Assembly (NCBI GenBank): GCA_013911195.1 | Contig: JACETS010000177.1 | Span: forward strand, 1-5,311 | Reading direction: 5' to 3' | Origin: Verrucomicrobiales bacterium | Lineage (GTDB): Bacteria; Verrucomicrobiota; Verrucomicrobiia; Verrucomicrobiales; DEV007 | Length of the DNA stretch: 5,311 bases | Part shown: positions 1 through 5,050 of the stretch, in pieces | How the letters are laid out: each line of letters opens with the position of its first letter | Position numbering within the stretch: the first letter of the stretch is position 1 | Made by a program: the position numbers and the translations under genes | The notes under the pieces: model-generated | The model's input: the letters and a program-made list of their open reading frames with translations, nothing else | The model's database searches: none | What the model was told of the DNA's origin: nothing

Positions 1-2
1 AA

Positions 3-1481
3 TTTGCCGCTGAGGAAGCCATTCAAAATTTGAGGTCCACTATAAAATCTTTGACTCAACTTGAGGGTGCTGAATTGATTAAATCGGCTGTTGATCTTGG
101 AGTTAAAAATGAAACTCTTAATAGTGGCTGGAGCGAGTATCAGACACTTGAATTGAGTCGGGCGGCCCTAATTGATAGCGGTGTTGGAGTTAAGCACCCT
201 AAAATTGTAAACATTGATTCCCAGTTAAATTTGAGAATGAATCAACTCCTTGATGCTGTCGAAACACATAAAAAAGCACTCACTACTCAGCTAGCAATGG
301 CTGAACAACAGTATGAAAATTCAAAGGAGAGTAAGGAGAGAACAGAAAAAATGTCGCTCAAGGAGAGGAAGGACAATGTAAGGTACATCGAGGCTAAAAA
401 GGAATACGAATTATCCAAAGAAATGCTTAATGGAATGCAATCTCAGCTCGCTAAAGAAACCATCGATTCGGCGGGTCAAAGAACGCCGTTGGTGATTCAT
501 GAGCTGGCAGAACCTCAGGACGTTGATAAGCCAGCAAGACCCAACATAAAATTACACTTAGTTCTTGGAGCTGCTGTTGGTCTCATTTTTGGCATTGGAA
601 TGGCTTTCTTTCTAGAATACCTAGACACCTCGGTTAAAAGTTTAGATGAAGTAGAATACTATCTGGATTTGCCTGTCCTCGCTGTTATACCCAAAGATAT
701 CAATGTGCTTCATAAAGAAAGCGGTTTAAGTCCTGACGCTGAGGCTTATAGAATTTTAAGAACGAATATCGAATTTAATAGAAAAAATGCTGACGCTAAT
801 TCTATCACTTTAGTCAGTGGAGGTGCCGGCGAAGGTAAGTCAACGACACTCGTCAACTTAGCATATGTTTGCGCTCAGGGCGGGTACAACACGTTAATGA
901 TTGATGGGGACTTAAGAAGACCTCAACTGCATACATTTTTCAATATTAACAATTCAGTTGGGCTGACTAATTACCTAACGACTGATCTTAAGTTAGAGGA
1001 TGTAATATTACAAACTGCTTACGAAAATTTGTATTTCATGCCTTCTGGAATTCTACCGGCAGATGCCGCTGGTATATTAAATTCTAGAAGAATGTCCGAG
1101 CTCATAGCTGATGTTAAGAGTCGTTTTGATTTGGTTTTTATAGACTCTCCACCAATACTTGGCGTAAGTGATGCTTCAGTTATTTCTTCAGAAGTTGACC
1201 TCACCATTATTGTGATACAGCACAGAAAGCTACCAAGGGGAATGCTCTTAAGGGTTAAGCAGGCAATTCAAAACGTGGGAGGTACAGCTTTAGGTGTAGT
1301 TCTCAACAATGTTGATGTTAGGTCTGATAACCAGTATCAATATTATACAAGTTACTATACTTATTATGCCCCTCGAAATCTTGATCCTAATATGGAATCA
1401 GATTCAATTGGGTCCGCAAAATCTGAGAGTAAAGTGGCATCTAATGACCAAAATAATCTCTCAGCTGAGGATAAATTTTAA
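3..1481 (+). CDS. Wzz/BY-kinase exopolysaccharide tyrosine autokinase, 5'-truncated
   Basis: This is an inner-membrane polysaccharide co-polymerase fused to a cytoplasmic bacterial tyrosine kinase, a protein type that controls chain length and export of exopolysaccharide or capsule. The frame is open from position 3, so the true start lies left of the window; the TTG at 30 is an internal Leu. Residues below are numbered from that codon. A charged, probably coiled-coil periplasmic segment covers about 75-145. A Pro-containing stretch (KPARPN, 167-172) leads into a membrane helix at about 175-197, as in Wzz C-termini. The kinase follows: EAYRILRTN (238-246), Walker A GGAGEGKST (264-272), Walker A' LMIDGDLRRP (289-298) and Walker B DLVFID (367-372). 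Seven tyrosines lie within residues 436-446, the usual autophosphorylation cluster. Unusually, a polar tail of 37 residues follows the cluster. The N-terminal Wzz domain and first membrane helix are missing because of the window edge. The family call is firm; the polymer is unknown. Confidence 0.93.
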   Translation, partial: FAAEEAIQNLRSTIKSLTQLEGAELIKSAVDLGVKNETLNSGWSEYQTLELSRAALIDSGVGVKHPKIVNIDSQLNLRMNQLLDAVETHKKALTTQLAMAEQQYENSKESKERTEKMSLKERKDNVRYIEAKKEYELSKEMLNGMQSQLAKETIDSAGQRTPLVIHELAEPQDVDKPARPNIKLHLVLGAAVGLIFGIGMAFFLEYLDTSVKSLDEVEYYLDLPVLAVIPKDINVLHKESGLSPDAEAYRILRTNIEFNRKNADANSITLVSGGAGEGKSTTLVNLAYVCAQGGYNTLMIDGDLRRPQLHTFFNINNSVGLTNYLTTDLKLEDVILQTAYENLYFMPSGILPADAAGILNSRRMSELIADVKSRFDLVFIDSPPILGVSDASVISSEVDLTIIVIQHRKLPRGMLLRVKQAIQNVGGTALGVVLNNVDVRSDNQYQYYTSYYTYYAPRNLDPNMESDSIGSAKSESKVASNDQNNLSAEDKF

Positions 1482-1489
1482 AATATTAT

Positions 1490-1493
1490 GGAG
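1490..1493 (+). promoter_or_regulatory. Shine-Dalgarno GGAG of the export gene
   Basis: GGAG lies 5 nt before the ATG at 1499 and inside the 17-nt gap after the kinase stop codon. It favours the ATG at 1499 over the in-frame ATG at 1505, which would be 11 nt away. It is the only clear Shine-Dalgarno sequence among the four gene starts seen here. Confidence 0.6.
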
Positions 1494-1498
1494 TATTA

Positions 1499-2095
1499 AT
1501 GGCAATGTTTATTTTTTCAAACACTTACAAGAATCTAATTAATTTGCTTATACTACTATTAATTACTGCAACACCTATTTTTGCAGCGGAACCAATTTTA
1601 CAAAAAGGTCAATCCTTTGGTCTAAGGCTAACTGGCGTGCCTGCTGACGACCAAACCTCGATTAGTCAAACCTATACAATCAGTGATAATGGAACGATTA
1701 AGTTGCTATATTTAGAAGAAATGGCTGCTGCAGGTATGAAACCTTCTCAATTAATGAGAAAAGTTGAACAAGCATACGTTAGTGCAGAAATTTTCACTAA
1801 ACCAAACGTCGTCATTACTCTTGGAGAAGCAGGATCAATACAACGTTATGTTAGTGTTCTTGGTGAGGTAAACACCCGCCGTGGAGTGAGTTATACTCCT
1901 GGTCTGACCTTGCTCGAAGCCATTGCGCAGTGCGGTGGGTTTTCTGATTTTGCAAACCCTAAAAGAGTAAAACTAACTAGAGGCAATAAAGCGACTATTC
2001 ACGATCTATCGAGAACAACGAGTAATGCCAACGTGAAGCTTCAGCCTAATGACATTATAACCGTTCCGGCTAGAGGTCTTTTCCGAGGAGGTTAA
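1499..2095 (+). CDS. Small periplasmic polysaccharide export protein (Poly_export + one SLBB)
   Basis: This 198-residue protein belongs to the Wza-like polysaccharide export family, which forms or contacts the outer-membrane exit channel for capsule and exopolysaccharide. Residues 1-29 look like a Sec signal peptide: Lys11, a hydrophobic core at about 13-23, and likely signal peptidase I cleavage near IFA-AE (27-31). There is no lipobox Cys, so it should not be a lipoprotein. The poly-export domain covers about 34-108, with the ISDNGTIKL turn at 61-69. One SLBB domain follows at about 116-165 (VSVLGEV at 118-124; GLTLLEAIAQCGGF at 135-148). Wza itself is near 380 residues, with more than one SLBB-like domain and a C-terminal outer-membrane helix; here the protein ends shortly after the LQPNDIITV strand (181-189) with no such helix. 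It starts 17 nt after the kinase gene and is probably co-transcribed with it. The family is clear; whether it forms a pore by itself is open. Confidence 0.88.
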   Translation: MAMFIFSNTYKNLINLLILLLITATPIFAAEPILQKGQSFGLRLTGVPADDQTSISQTYTISDNGTIKLLYLEEMAAAGMKPSQLMRKVEQAYVSAEIFTKPNVVITLGEAGSIQRYVSVLGEVNTRRGVSYTPGLTLLEAIAQCGGFSDFANPKRVKLTRGNKATIHDLSRTTSNANVKLQPNDIITVPARGLFRGG

Positions 2096-2122
2096 AAAAA
2101 CATTAACTTGTTTTTACAAGCT
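2094..2122 (-). terminator. Weak intrinsic terminator candidate after pgsA
   Basis: On the minus strand the last pgsA codons form AGCTTGT-AAAA-ACAAGTT (2122-2105): 7 bp including one G-T wobble, with a 4-nt loop. After 4 nt come seven T residues (2100-2094). The stem is short and AT-rich, so efficiency is doubtful. On the plus strand the same hairpin is followed, after 7-8 nt, by only five T (2128-2132), so it might also weakly stop the export operon. This is the only terminator-like structure in the convergent junction. Confidence 0.35.
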
Positions 2123-2693
2123 CACGATTTTTGGAGAGGTATGACCATCCAGAAATGACGGTAATCGTGGTGCAAATGATAATTAGTAGATCGCCAAACA
2201 TTGGCTGATTAATGAATTTCAGATATTTTAGTGTAGGCTCATTTGATCCTAGTATTGTCAAAAAATAGCTAGCTACAATAATTTGTGAGGTTGTTTTCCA
2301 TTTACCCAAAGAATCAGCAGAAAGCACCTTGCCTTGATTAGATGCAAGCAATCTAAGGCCCGTAACTAAAAATTCTCTCGAAATAATTGTAATCGTAATC
2401 CATGCGGGAATCATATCTTCTTTGGATAGAATAATGAATACGGCACTAGTCAAAATTTTATCAACCAATGGGTCCATTAATTTTCCAAAATCAGTGACTA
2501 AATTTAATTTTCTTGCAATGTATCCGTCTAAAAAATCTGTGAGTGATGCGATCAAAAAAAATAAAGTTGCAATCGTGATACGATAATCTTGCAAATGAAC
2601 AGATTTCAATAACTGGTCAGGGATAGACATTACAGCAACAAATAGTGCTGTTAAAAATAACCTCCCGATGGTTAGCTGATTTGGTAGATTCAT
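2103..2693 (-). CDS. pgsA: CDP-diacylglycerol--glycerol-3-phosphate 3-phosphatidyltransferase
   Basis: The enzyme transfers the phosphatidyl group of CDP-diacylglycerol to sn-glycerol-3-phosphate, making phosphatidylglycerophosphate and CMP. This is the committed step to phosphatidylglycerol and cardiolipin, at the inner membrane. The 196-residue length is normal. The N-terminus MNLPNQLTIGR is typical of PgsA. The CDP-alcohol phosphotransferase signature D-x2-D-G-x2-A-R-x8-G-x3-D-x3-D is complete: D53, D56, G57, A60, R61, G70, D74, D78. The segments SREFLVTGLR (105-114) and GKWKTTSQ (130-137) separate PgsA from other members of the superfamily. Hydrophobic stretches at about 10-24, 38-51, 79-90, 97-112, 136-148 and 167-183 fit an integral membrane protein. 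It begins 14 nt after the MoaE-like gene on the same strand, so the two are probably one transcript. No clear Shine-Dalgarno sequence precedes the ATG. Its stop lies 7 bp from the stop of the converging export gene. Confidence 0.95.
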   Translation of the reverse strand: MNLPNQLTIGRLFLTALFVAVMSIPDQLLKSVHLQDYRITIATLFFLIASLTDFLDGYIARKLNLVTDFGKLMDPLVDKILTSAVFIILSKEDMIPAWITITIISREFLVTGLRLLASNQGKVLSADSLGKWKTTSQIIVASYFLTILGSNEPTLKYLKFINQPMFGDLLIIICTTITVISGWSYLSKNRELVKTS

Positions 2694-2707
2694 ATATTAG
2701 CAATAAT

Positions 2708-3085
2708 TTAGATAAACTTTTTCCAAATTGGGAGAGAGTTTTTTATTTTATCCAAATACCATTCCGATAATTGATAAGCAGATTTACTGTGGGGGGTTGA
2801 AATCCTGAGTACGACAGAAGGTTCACAAACAGGCACGAAACCAATGCGATGAATAATTTTGGCATTGTGGTCTCCAAATTTTGCAAATGCCTCATCAGCC
2901 ATATTTTTAGCAATTTCGTAAGCCATATCCTCATAAGCGCTGTATTCGATACCTTTAATTATTTCCCCTTTTTCAGTTTTTCTAACGACTCCCCAAAATA
3001 TGAGTTCTGCCCCAAACTGGGGGCTCCATTCTGGATCCGTGTTTTCCAGTGCCTGATTTGATAAAAATAGATCAAGTTTATGCAT
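2708..3085 (-). CDS. moaE: MoaE-like molybdopterin synthase catalytic subunit
   Basis: MoaE, with thiocarboxylated MoaD, puts the two dithiolene sulfurs into precursor Z (cPMP) to make molybdopterin in the cytoplasm. The 125-residue protein matches the fold end to end: GAELIFWGVVR (25-35), EYSAYEDMA (47-55), IIHRIG (77-82), a SVVLRIS strand (90-96) and a KNSLPIWKK end (115-123). Against E. coli MoaE as I remember it, K115 and K122 correspond to catalytic Lys119 and Lys126, and R35 to Arg39. H99 matches His103, but the next residue is Ser100 where E. coli has Arg104. The C-terminus stops three residues after W-K-K (~150 residues in E. coli), as in other short MoaE proteins. No moaD, moaA or moaC is in view. 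It is the upstream member of a likely pair with pgsA. The ATG at 3085 has no clear Shine-Dalgarno sequence. The family is well supported; full activity is less certain because of the Arg loss. Confidence 0.86.
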   Translation of the reverse strand: MHKLDLFLSNQALENTDPEWSPQFGAELIFWGVVRKTEKGEIIKGIEYSAYEDMAYEIAKNMADEAFAKFGDHNAKIIHRIGFVPVCEPSVVLRISTPHSKSAYQLSEWYLDKIKNSLPIWKKFI

Positions 3086-3173
3086 TGTTTGTTGCGTAAT
3101 TGGTCGTTCGCATTTTGAATTGAGCAGAGTATTACATAACTCACAACTTTAGTAATAATAACAAAGTAAAAAA
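3086..3173. promoter_or_regulatory. Divergent intergenic region between moaE-like gene and gnd
   Basis: This 88-bp AT-rich gap separates two divergent genes and should hold the promoters of both units. I find no clean pair of -35/-10 boxes for either direction. TTGAAT at 3115-3120 could be a -35 for gnd, but only a poor TAACTC (3137-3142) follows at 16 bp. Neither start has a Shine-Dalgarno sequence; an A-rich stretch (3161-3173) directly precedes the gnd ATG. The regulatory role is inferred from gene orientation. Confidence 0.4.
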
Positions 3174-4634
3174 ATGAGTAAAAATGACTTTGGTTTAATT
3201 GGTTTGGCTGTCATGGGACAGAATCTTGTTCTTAATGTCGCCAGTAGAGGTTTTAATGTTTCTGTTTACAACAGAACCACGGAGACGACGAAAGAATTTT
3301 TGGATGGCCCCGCGAAAAATACCACAATTGAGGGCTTTGATGAATTGAAGGATTTTGTTGATAGTCTCTCTAGGCCAAGAAAAATTATGTTATTGGTTAA
3401 ATCGACGGCTGCTAATGACATCAATGATAGGGATGCTGTTGATAAAGTTATCGAACAACTCATTCCACTACTTGAGAACGGTGATTTGGTGATCGATGGA
3501 GGTAATTCCTATTATATTCACAGCGAACGCAGGTCTAAAGAACTATTATCACAGGGTTTACTATTTATCGGAACAGGGGTCTCAGGTGGAGAAGAGGGGG
3601 CATTGAAAGGACCAGCAATAATGCCAGGAGGTCCGTCGGAAAGTTGGGAGATTATAAGACCTATTTTTGAATCAATTGCAGCCAAAGTCGGTGGTGAGCC
3701 CTGTGTTACATTGTTGGGCCCAGGTGGCGCCGGACATTATGTTAAAATGGTTCATAATGGAATTGAATACGGCGACATGCAGTTGATCTGTGAAGCTTAT
3801 AATATATTTAAATATGTAGGTTTTACACCTCAAGAACTGGCGGAGGTTTTTACTGAGTGGAATGATGGTGAGTTAGAGAGTTATCTTATCCAGATTACGA
3901 GTAAGATATTCGGTGAAAAAGATGACGAGAGTGGAGAAGCCATCGTTGACATGATTCTCGATAGGGCTGGGCAAAAAGGAACAGGAAGGTGGACAGTTAT
4001 GAGTGCTGCCGAAAATGGCGTTGTTATATCAACGATTAACGCAGCCGTTGAAGCTAGAATTCTTTCTTCAATGAAAGACCAAAGGGTCAATGCATCGAAT
4101 CAGCTTTCTGGTCCAAATGAAGAAGAATTAAAATCTCAATTACCATCTAAGGAAGAACTGGTAAAAAAAGTTAAAGACGCTTTGCATGCTTCTAAAATCA
4201 TTTCTTATGCACAAGGCTTAGATTTACTGAAAAAAGTGGGAGAGAATCACTCATGGAATCTTAATCTTGGTGAAATTGCTAAGATTTGGAGAGGGGGCTG
4301 TATCATTAGGGCGAGCTTTTTGAATCGTATTACAGAGGCTTATGACCGTAATCCTCAATTAGAAAATCTTATGTTGGATGACTATTTTAATGATATTTTA
4401 AAGAAAAGTCAGTCAAACTGGCGAGAAATTGTCGTTATGGCGATTAAATTAGGTATTCCAGCACCTGCATTTACGGCGTCTTTAGGATATTATGATAGTT
4501 ATCGCTCTGACCGGCTCCCAGCTAACCTTTTACAGGCTCAAAGAGACTTTTTTGGGGCTCATACCTATGAAAGAGTGGATAAACCAAGGGGAGAATTTTT
4601 CCATACTGATTGGCCAGACGTTATTGAAGATTAA
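3174..4634 (+). CDS. gnd: 6-phosphogluconate dehydrogenase, decarboxylating (NADP-dependent)
   Basis: The enzyme oxidises and decarboxylates 6-phosphogluconate to ribulose-5-phosphate, making NADPH and CO2 in the oxidative pentose phosphate pathway (cytosol, usually a homodimer). The 486 residues make it a complete long-type enzyme (468 in E. coli). The nucleotide loop is GLIGLAVMG (7-15), and NRT (33-35) fits NADP preference. DGGNSYY (108-114), GTGVSGGEEGALKGP (133-147) and KMVHNGIEYGDMQL (191-204) hold the substrate and catalytic residues, including K191, N195 and E198. The family signature LDRAGQKGTGRW is at 262-273. The C-terminal QAQRDFFGAHTYER (454-467) brings Arg457 and His463 to the partner's active site. 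One oddity is about 8 extra residues within 78-88, after the cofactor-contacting VK pair (75-76), relative to the E. coli and human enzymes as I recall them. It stands alone on its strand; no terminator is visible before the rRNA promoter. The ATG at 3174 gives the canonical N-terminus. Confidence 0.97.
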   Translation: MSKNDFGLIGLAVMGQNLVLNVASRGFNVSVYNRTTETTKEFLDGPAKNTTIEGFDELKDFVDSLSRPRKIMLLVKSTAANDINDRDAVDKVIEQLIPLLENGDLVIDGGNSYYIHSERRSKELLSQGLLFIGTGVSGGEEGALKGPAIMPGGPSESWEIIRPIFESIAAKVGGEPCVTLLGPGGAGHYVKMVHNGIEYGDMQLICEAYNIFKYVGFTPQELAEVFTEWNDGELESYLIQITSKIFGEKDDESGEAIVDMILDRAGQKGTGRWTVMSAAENGVVISTINAAVEARILSSMKDQRVNASNQLSGPNEEELKSQLPSKEELVKKVKDALHASKIISYAQGLDLLKKVGENHSWNLNLGEIAKIWRGGCIIRASFLNRITEAYDRNPQLENLMLDDYFNDILKKSQSNWREIVVMAIKLGIPAPAFTASLGYYDSYRSDRLPANLLQAQRDFFGAHTYERVDKPRGEFFHTDWPDVIED

Positions 4635-4672
4635 GGCATTACAGAGTAGAGCTGCCCAAAAATGGCTCCAAC

Positions 4673-4714
4673 TCAAAAAAAAAGGTCAAAAACAGTAATT
4701 TTCACCATAAAATC
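4673..4714 (+). promoter_or_regulatory. AT-rich UP-element-like DNA upstream of the rRNA promoter
   Basis: The DNA just before the -35 box is A/T-rich, including a run of nine A at 4675-4683 and AT-rich sequence from 4693 to 4714. This is where UP elements bind the C-terminal domain of the RNA polymerase alpha subunit at strong rRNA promoters. Position and composition are seen directly; function is inferred. Confidence 0.4.
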
Positions 4715-4716
4715 GT

Positions 4717-4744
4717 TTGACCATGATGACTACTCGACTATAAT
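4717..4744 (+). promoter_or_regulatory. rRNA operon promoter (TTGACC-16-TATAAT)
   Basis: TTGACC (4717-4722) and a perfect TATAAT (4739-4744) are separated by 16 bp, a near-consensus housekeeping-sigma promoter reading into the 16S gene. The -10 box is followed by a C-rich discriminator (4745-4755, TCCCGCCCCCC). GC-rich discriminators are typical of stringently controlled rRNA promoters that respond to (p)ppGpp and initiating NTP levels. The transcription start should fall around 4749-4758. It begins 82 bp after the gnd stop codon, making a leader of about 300 nt. No other convincing promoter was seen before 16S. Confidence 0.8.
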
Positions 4745-4838
4745 TCCCGCCCCCCTGACTGGAAGAAGTTAGGGATCCCACCAAAACCTCAAAGGGAGTT
4801 GCTACCAACTGGTGCCTCAACCTCTGCAGTTTTAAGGG

Positions 4839-4875
4839 AAGTTTGATCTTTGAGAAAACAGGTTCAATCAAACTT
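4839..4875 (+). repeat. Leader hairpin enclosing the boxA-like site
   Basis: AAGTTTGAT (4839-4847) and ATCAAACTT (4867-4875) are perfect reverse complements: a 9-bp stem with a 19-nt loop. Most of the boxA-like sequence lies in the loop. The 3' arm shares ACTT (4872-4875) with the next inverted repeat, so the two stems cannot form together in full. Confidence 0.55.
4844..4856 (+). promoter_or_regulatory. boxA-like antitermination element
   Basis: TGATCTTTGAGAA resembles the rRNA boxA, TGCTCTTTAACA in E. coli and forms with CTTTGA followed by A residues in other bacteria. BoxA RNA binds NusB-NusE and lets polymerase resist Rho and transcribe the untranslated rRNA. Its place about 90-100 nt after the promoter in an rRNA leader fits. 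The call rests on resemblance alone. Confidence 0.5.
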
Positions 4876-4893
4876 AAGTCCTCGGACTCAAGT
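4872..4893 (+). repeat. Alternative leader hairpin
   Basis: ACTT-A-AGTCC-TC-GGACT-C-AAGT forms an inverted repeat of 4+5 bp with one A/C mismatch. With one fewer inner pair, AGTC closes a CTCG tetraloop. It competes with the boxA-enclosing hairpin for 4872-4875. Confidence 0.5.
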
Positions 4894-4931
4894 AAGATTG
4901 AAAGGAAATTGAAAAAGCTAATTTGTGCGTT

Positions 4932-4963
4932 GCGTACCGCTCGCTTAAAGCGATGTGGTGCGC
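4932..4963 (+). repeat. GC-rich 14-bp leader stem-loop
   Basis: GCGTACCGC (4932-4940) pairs with GTGGTGCGC (4955-4963), including two wobbles. TCGCT (4941-4945) then pairs with AGCGA (4949-4953), leaving T4954 bulged and a 3-nt loop. It is the most stable-looking helix in the leader. No T-run follows, so it is not a terminator; an RNase cleavage site or a folding element are the likelier roles. Confidence 0.6.
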
Positions 4964-4970
4964 GGTAAAA

Positions 4971-4994
4971 GGAGTGCTTGAAAGTAGGCACTCC
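4971..4994 (+). repeat. Leader stem-loop GGAGTGC/GCACTCC
   Basis: GGAGTGC (4971-4977) and GCACTCC (4988-4994) are perfect reverse complements. T-G and T-A pairs extend the stem to 9 bp with a 6-nt loop. It sits about 55 nt before mature 16S. Confidence 0.55.
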
Positions 4995-5019
4995 ATTTCC
5001 CGTCAGAATATTTGTCAAA

Positions 5020-5033
5020 GCTGGTTTACCAGC
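5020..5033 (+). repeat. Small stem-loop just before 16S
   Basis: GCTGG-TTTA-CCAGC forms a 5-bp stem with a 4-nt loop, ending about 17 nt before the expected mature 16S 5' end. Confidence 0.45.
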
Positions 5034-5050
5034 AAAGACTACATACTTTC

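Larger units (their letters stand above)
4745..5050 (+). ncRNA. rRNA operon leader (5' external spacer)
   Basis: This stretch of about 300 nt lies between the promoter and the mature 16S start and has no credible protein gene. It is rich in inverted repeats: AGTTG-CTAC-CAACT (4797-4810), a 9-bp stem around a boxA-like site (4839-4875), an overlapping alternative stem (4872-4893), a 14-bp stem (4932-4963), a 9-bp stem (4971-4994) and GCTGG-TTTA-CCAGC (5020-5033). Such leaders carry antitermination signals and the 5' half of the 16S processing stalk. The stalk's partner would lie after 16S, outside the window, so it cannot be identified here. Confidence 0.65.

Noticed and set aside
1309..1542. 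77-codon plus-strand frame spanning the kinase/export gene junction
   Set aside because: It overlaps two well-supported genes in another frame and has no family resemblance.
2849..3061. 70-codon plus-strand frame opposite the MoaE-like gene, plus 61- and 63-codon minus-strand frames there
   Set aside because: They are shadow frames of a gene with clear family motifs.
3115..3142. TTGAAT ... TAACTC as a gnd promoter
   Set aside because: The -10 match is poor, so it is not listed as a promoter of its own; it is mentioned only in the intergenic entry.
4649..4683. Hairpin GAGCTG/TGGCTC after gnd followed by nine A, considered as a gnd terminator
   Set aside because: On the plus strand the hairpin is followed by A, not T, and two of the six pairs are wobbles. 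The A-run is better read as part of the AT-rich promoter upstream region.
4686..5018. 110-codon minus-strand open frame over the rRNA promoter and leader
   Set aside because: It lies antisense to the rRNA promoter and its structured leader, has no recognisable domain, and its composition reflects the leader hairpins. It is a typical spurious gene call next to rRNA.
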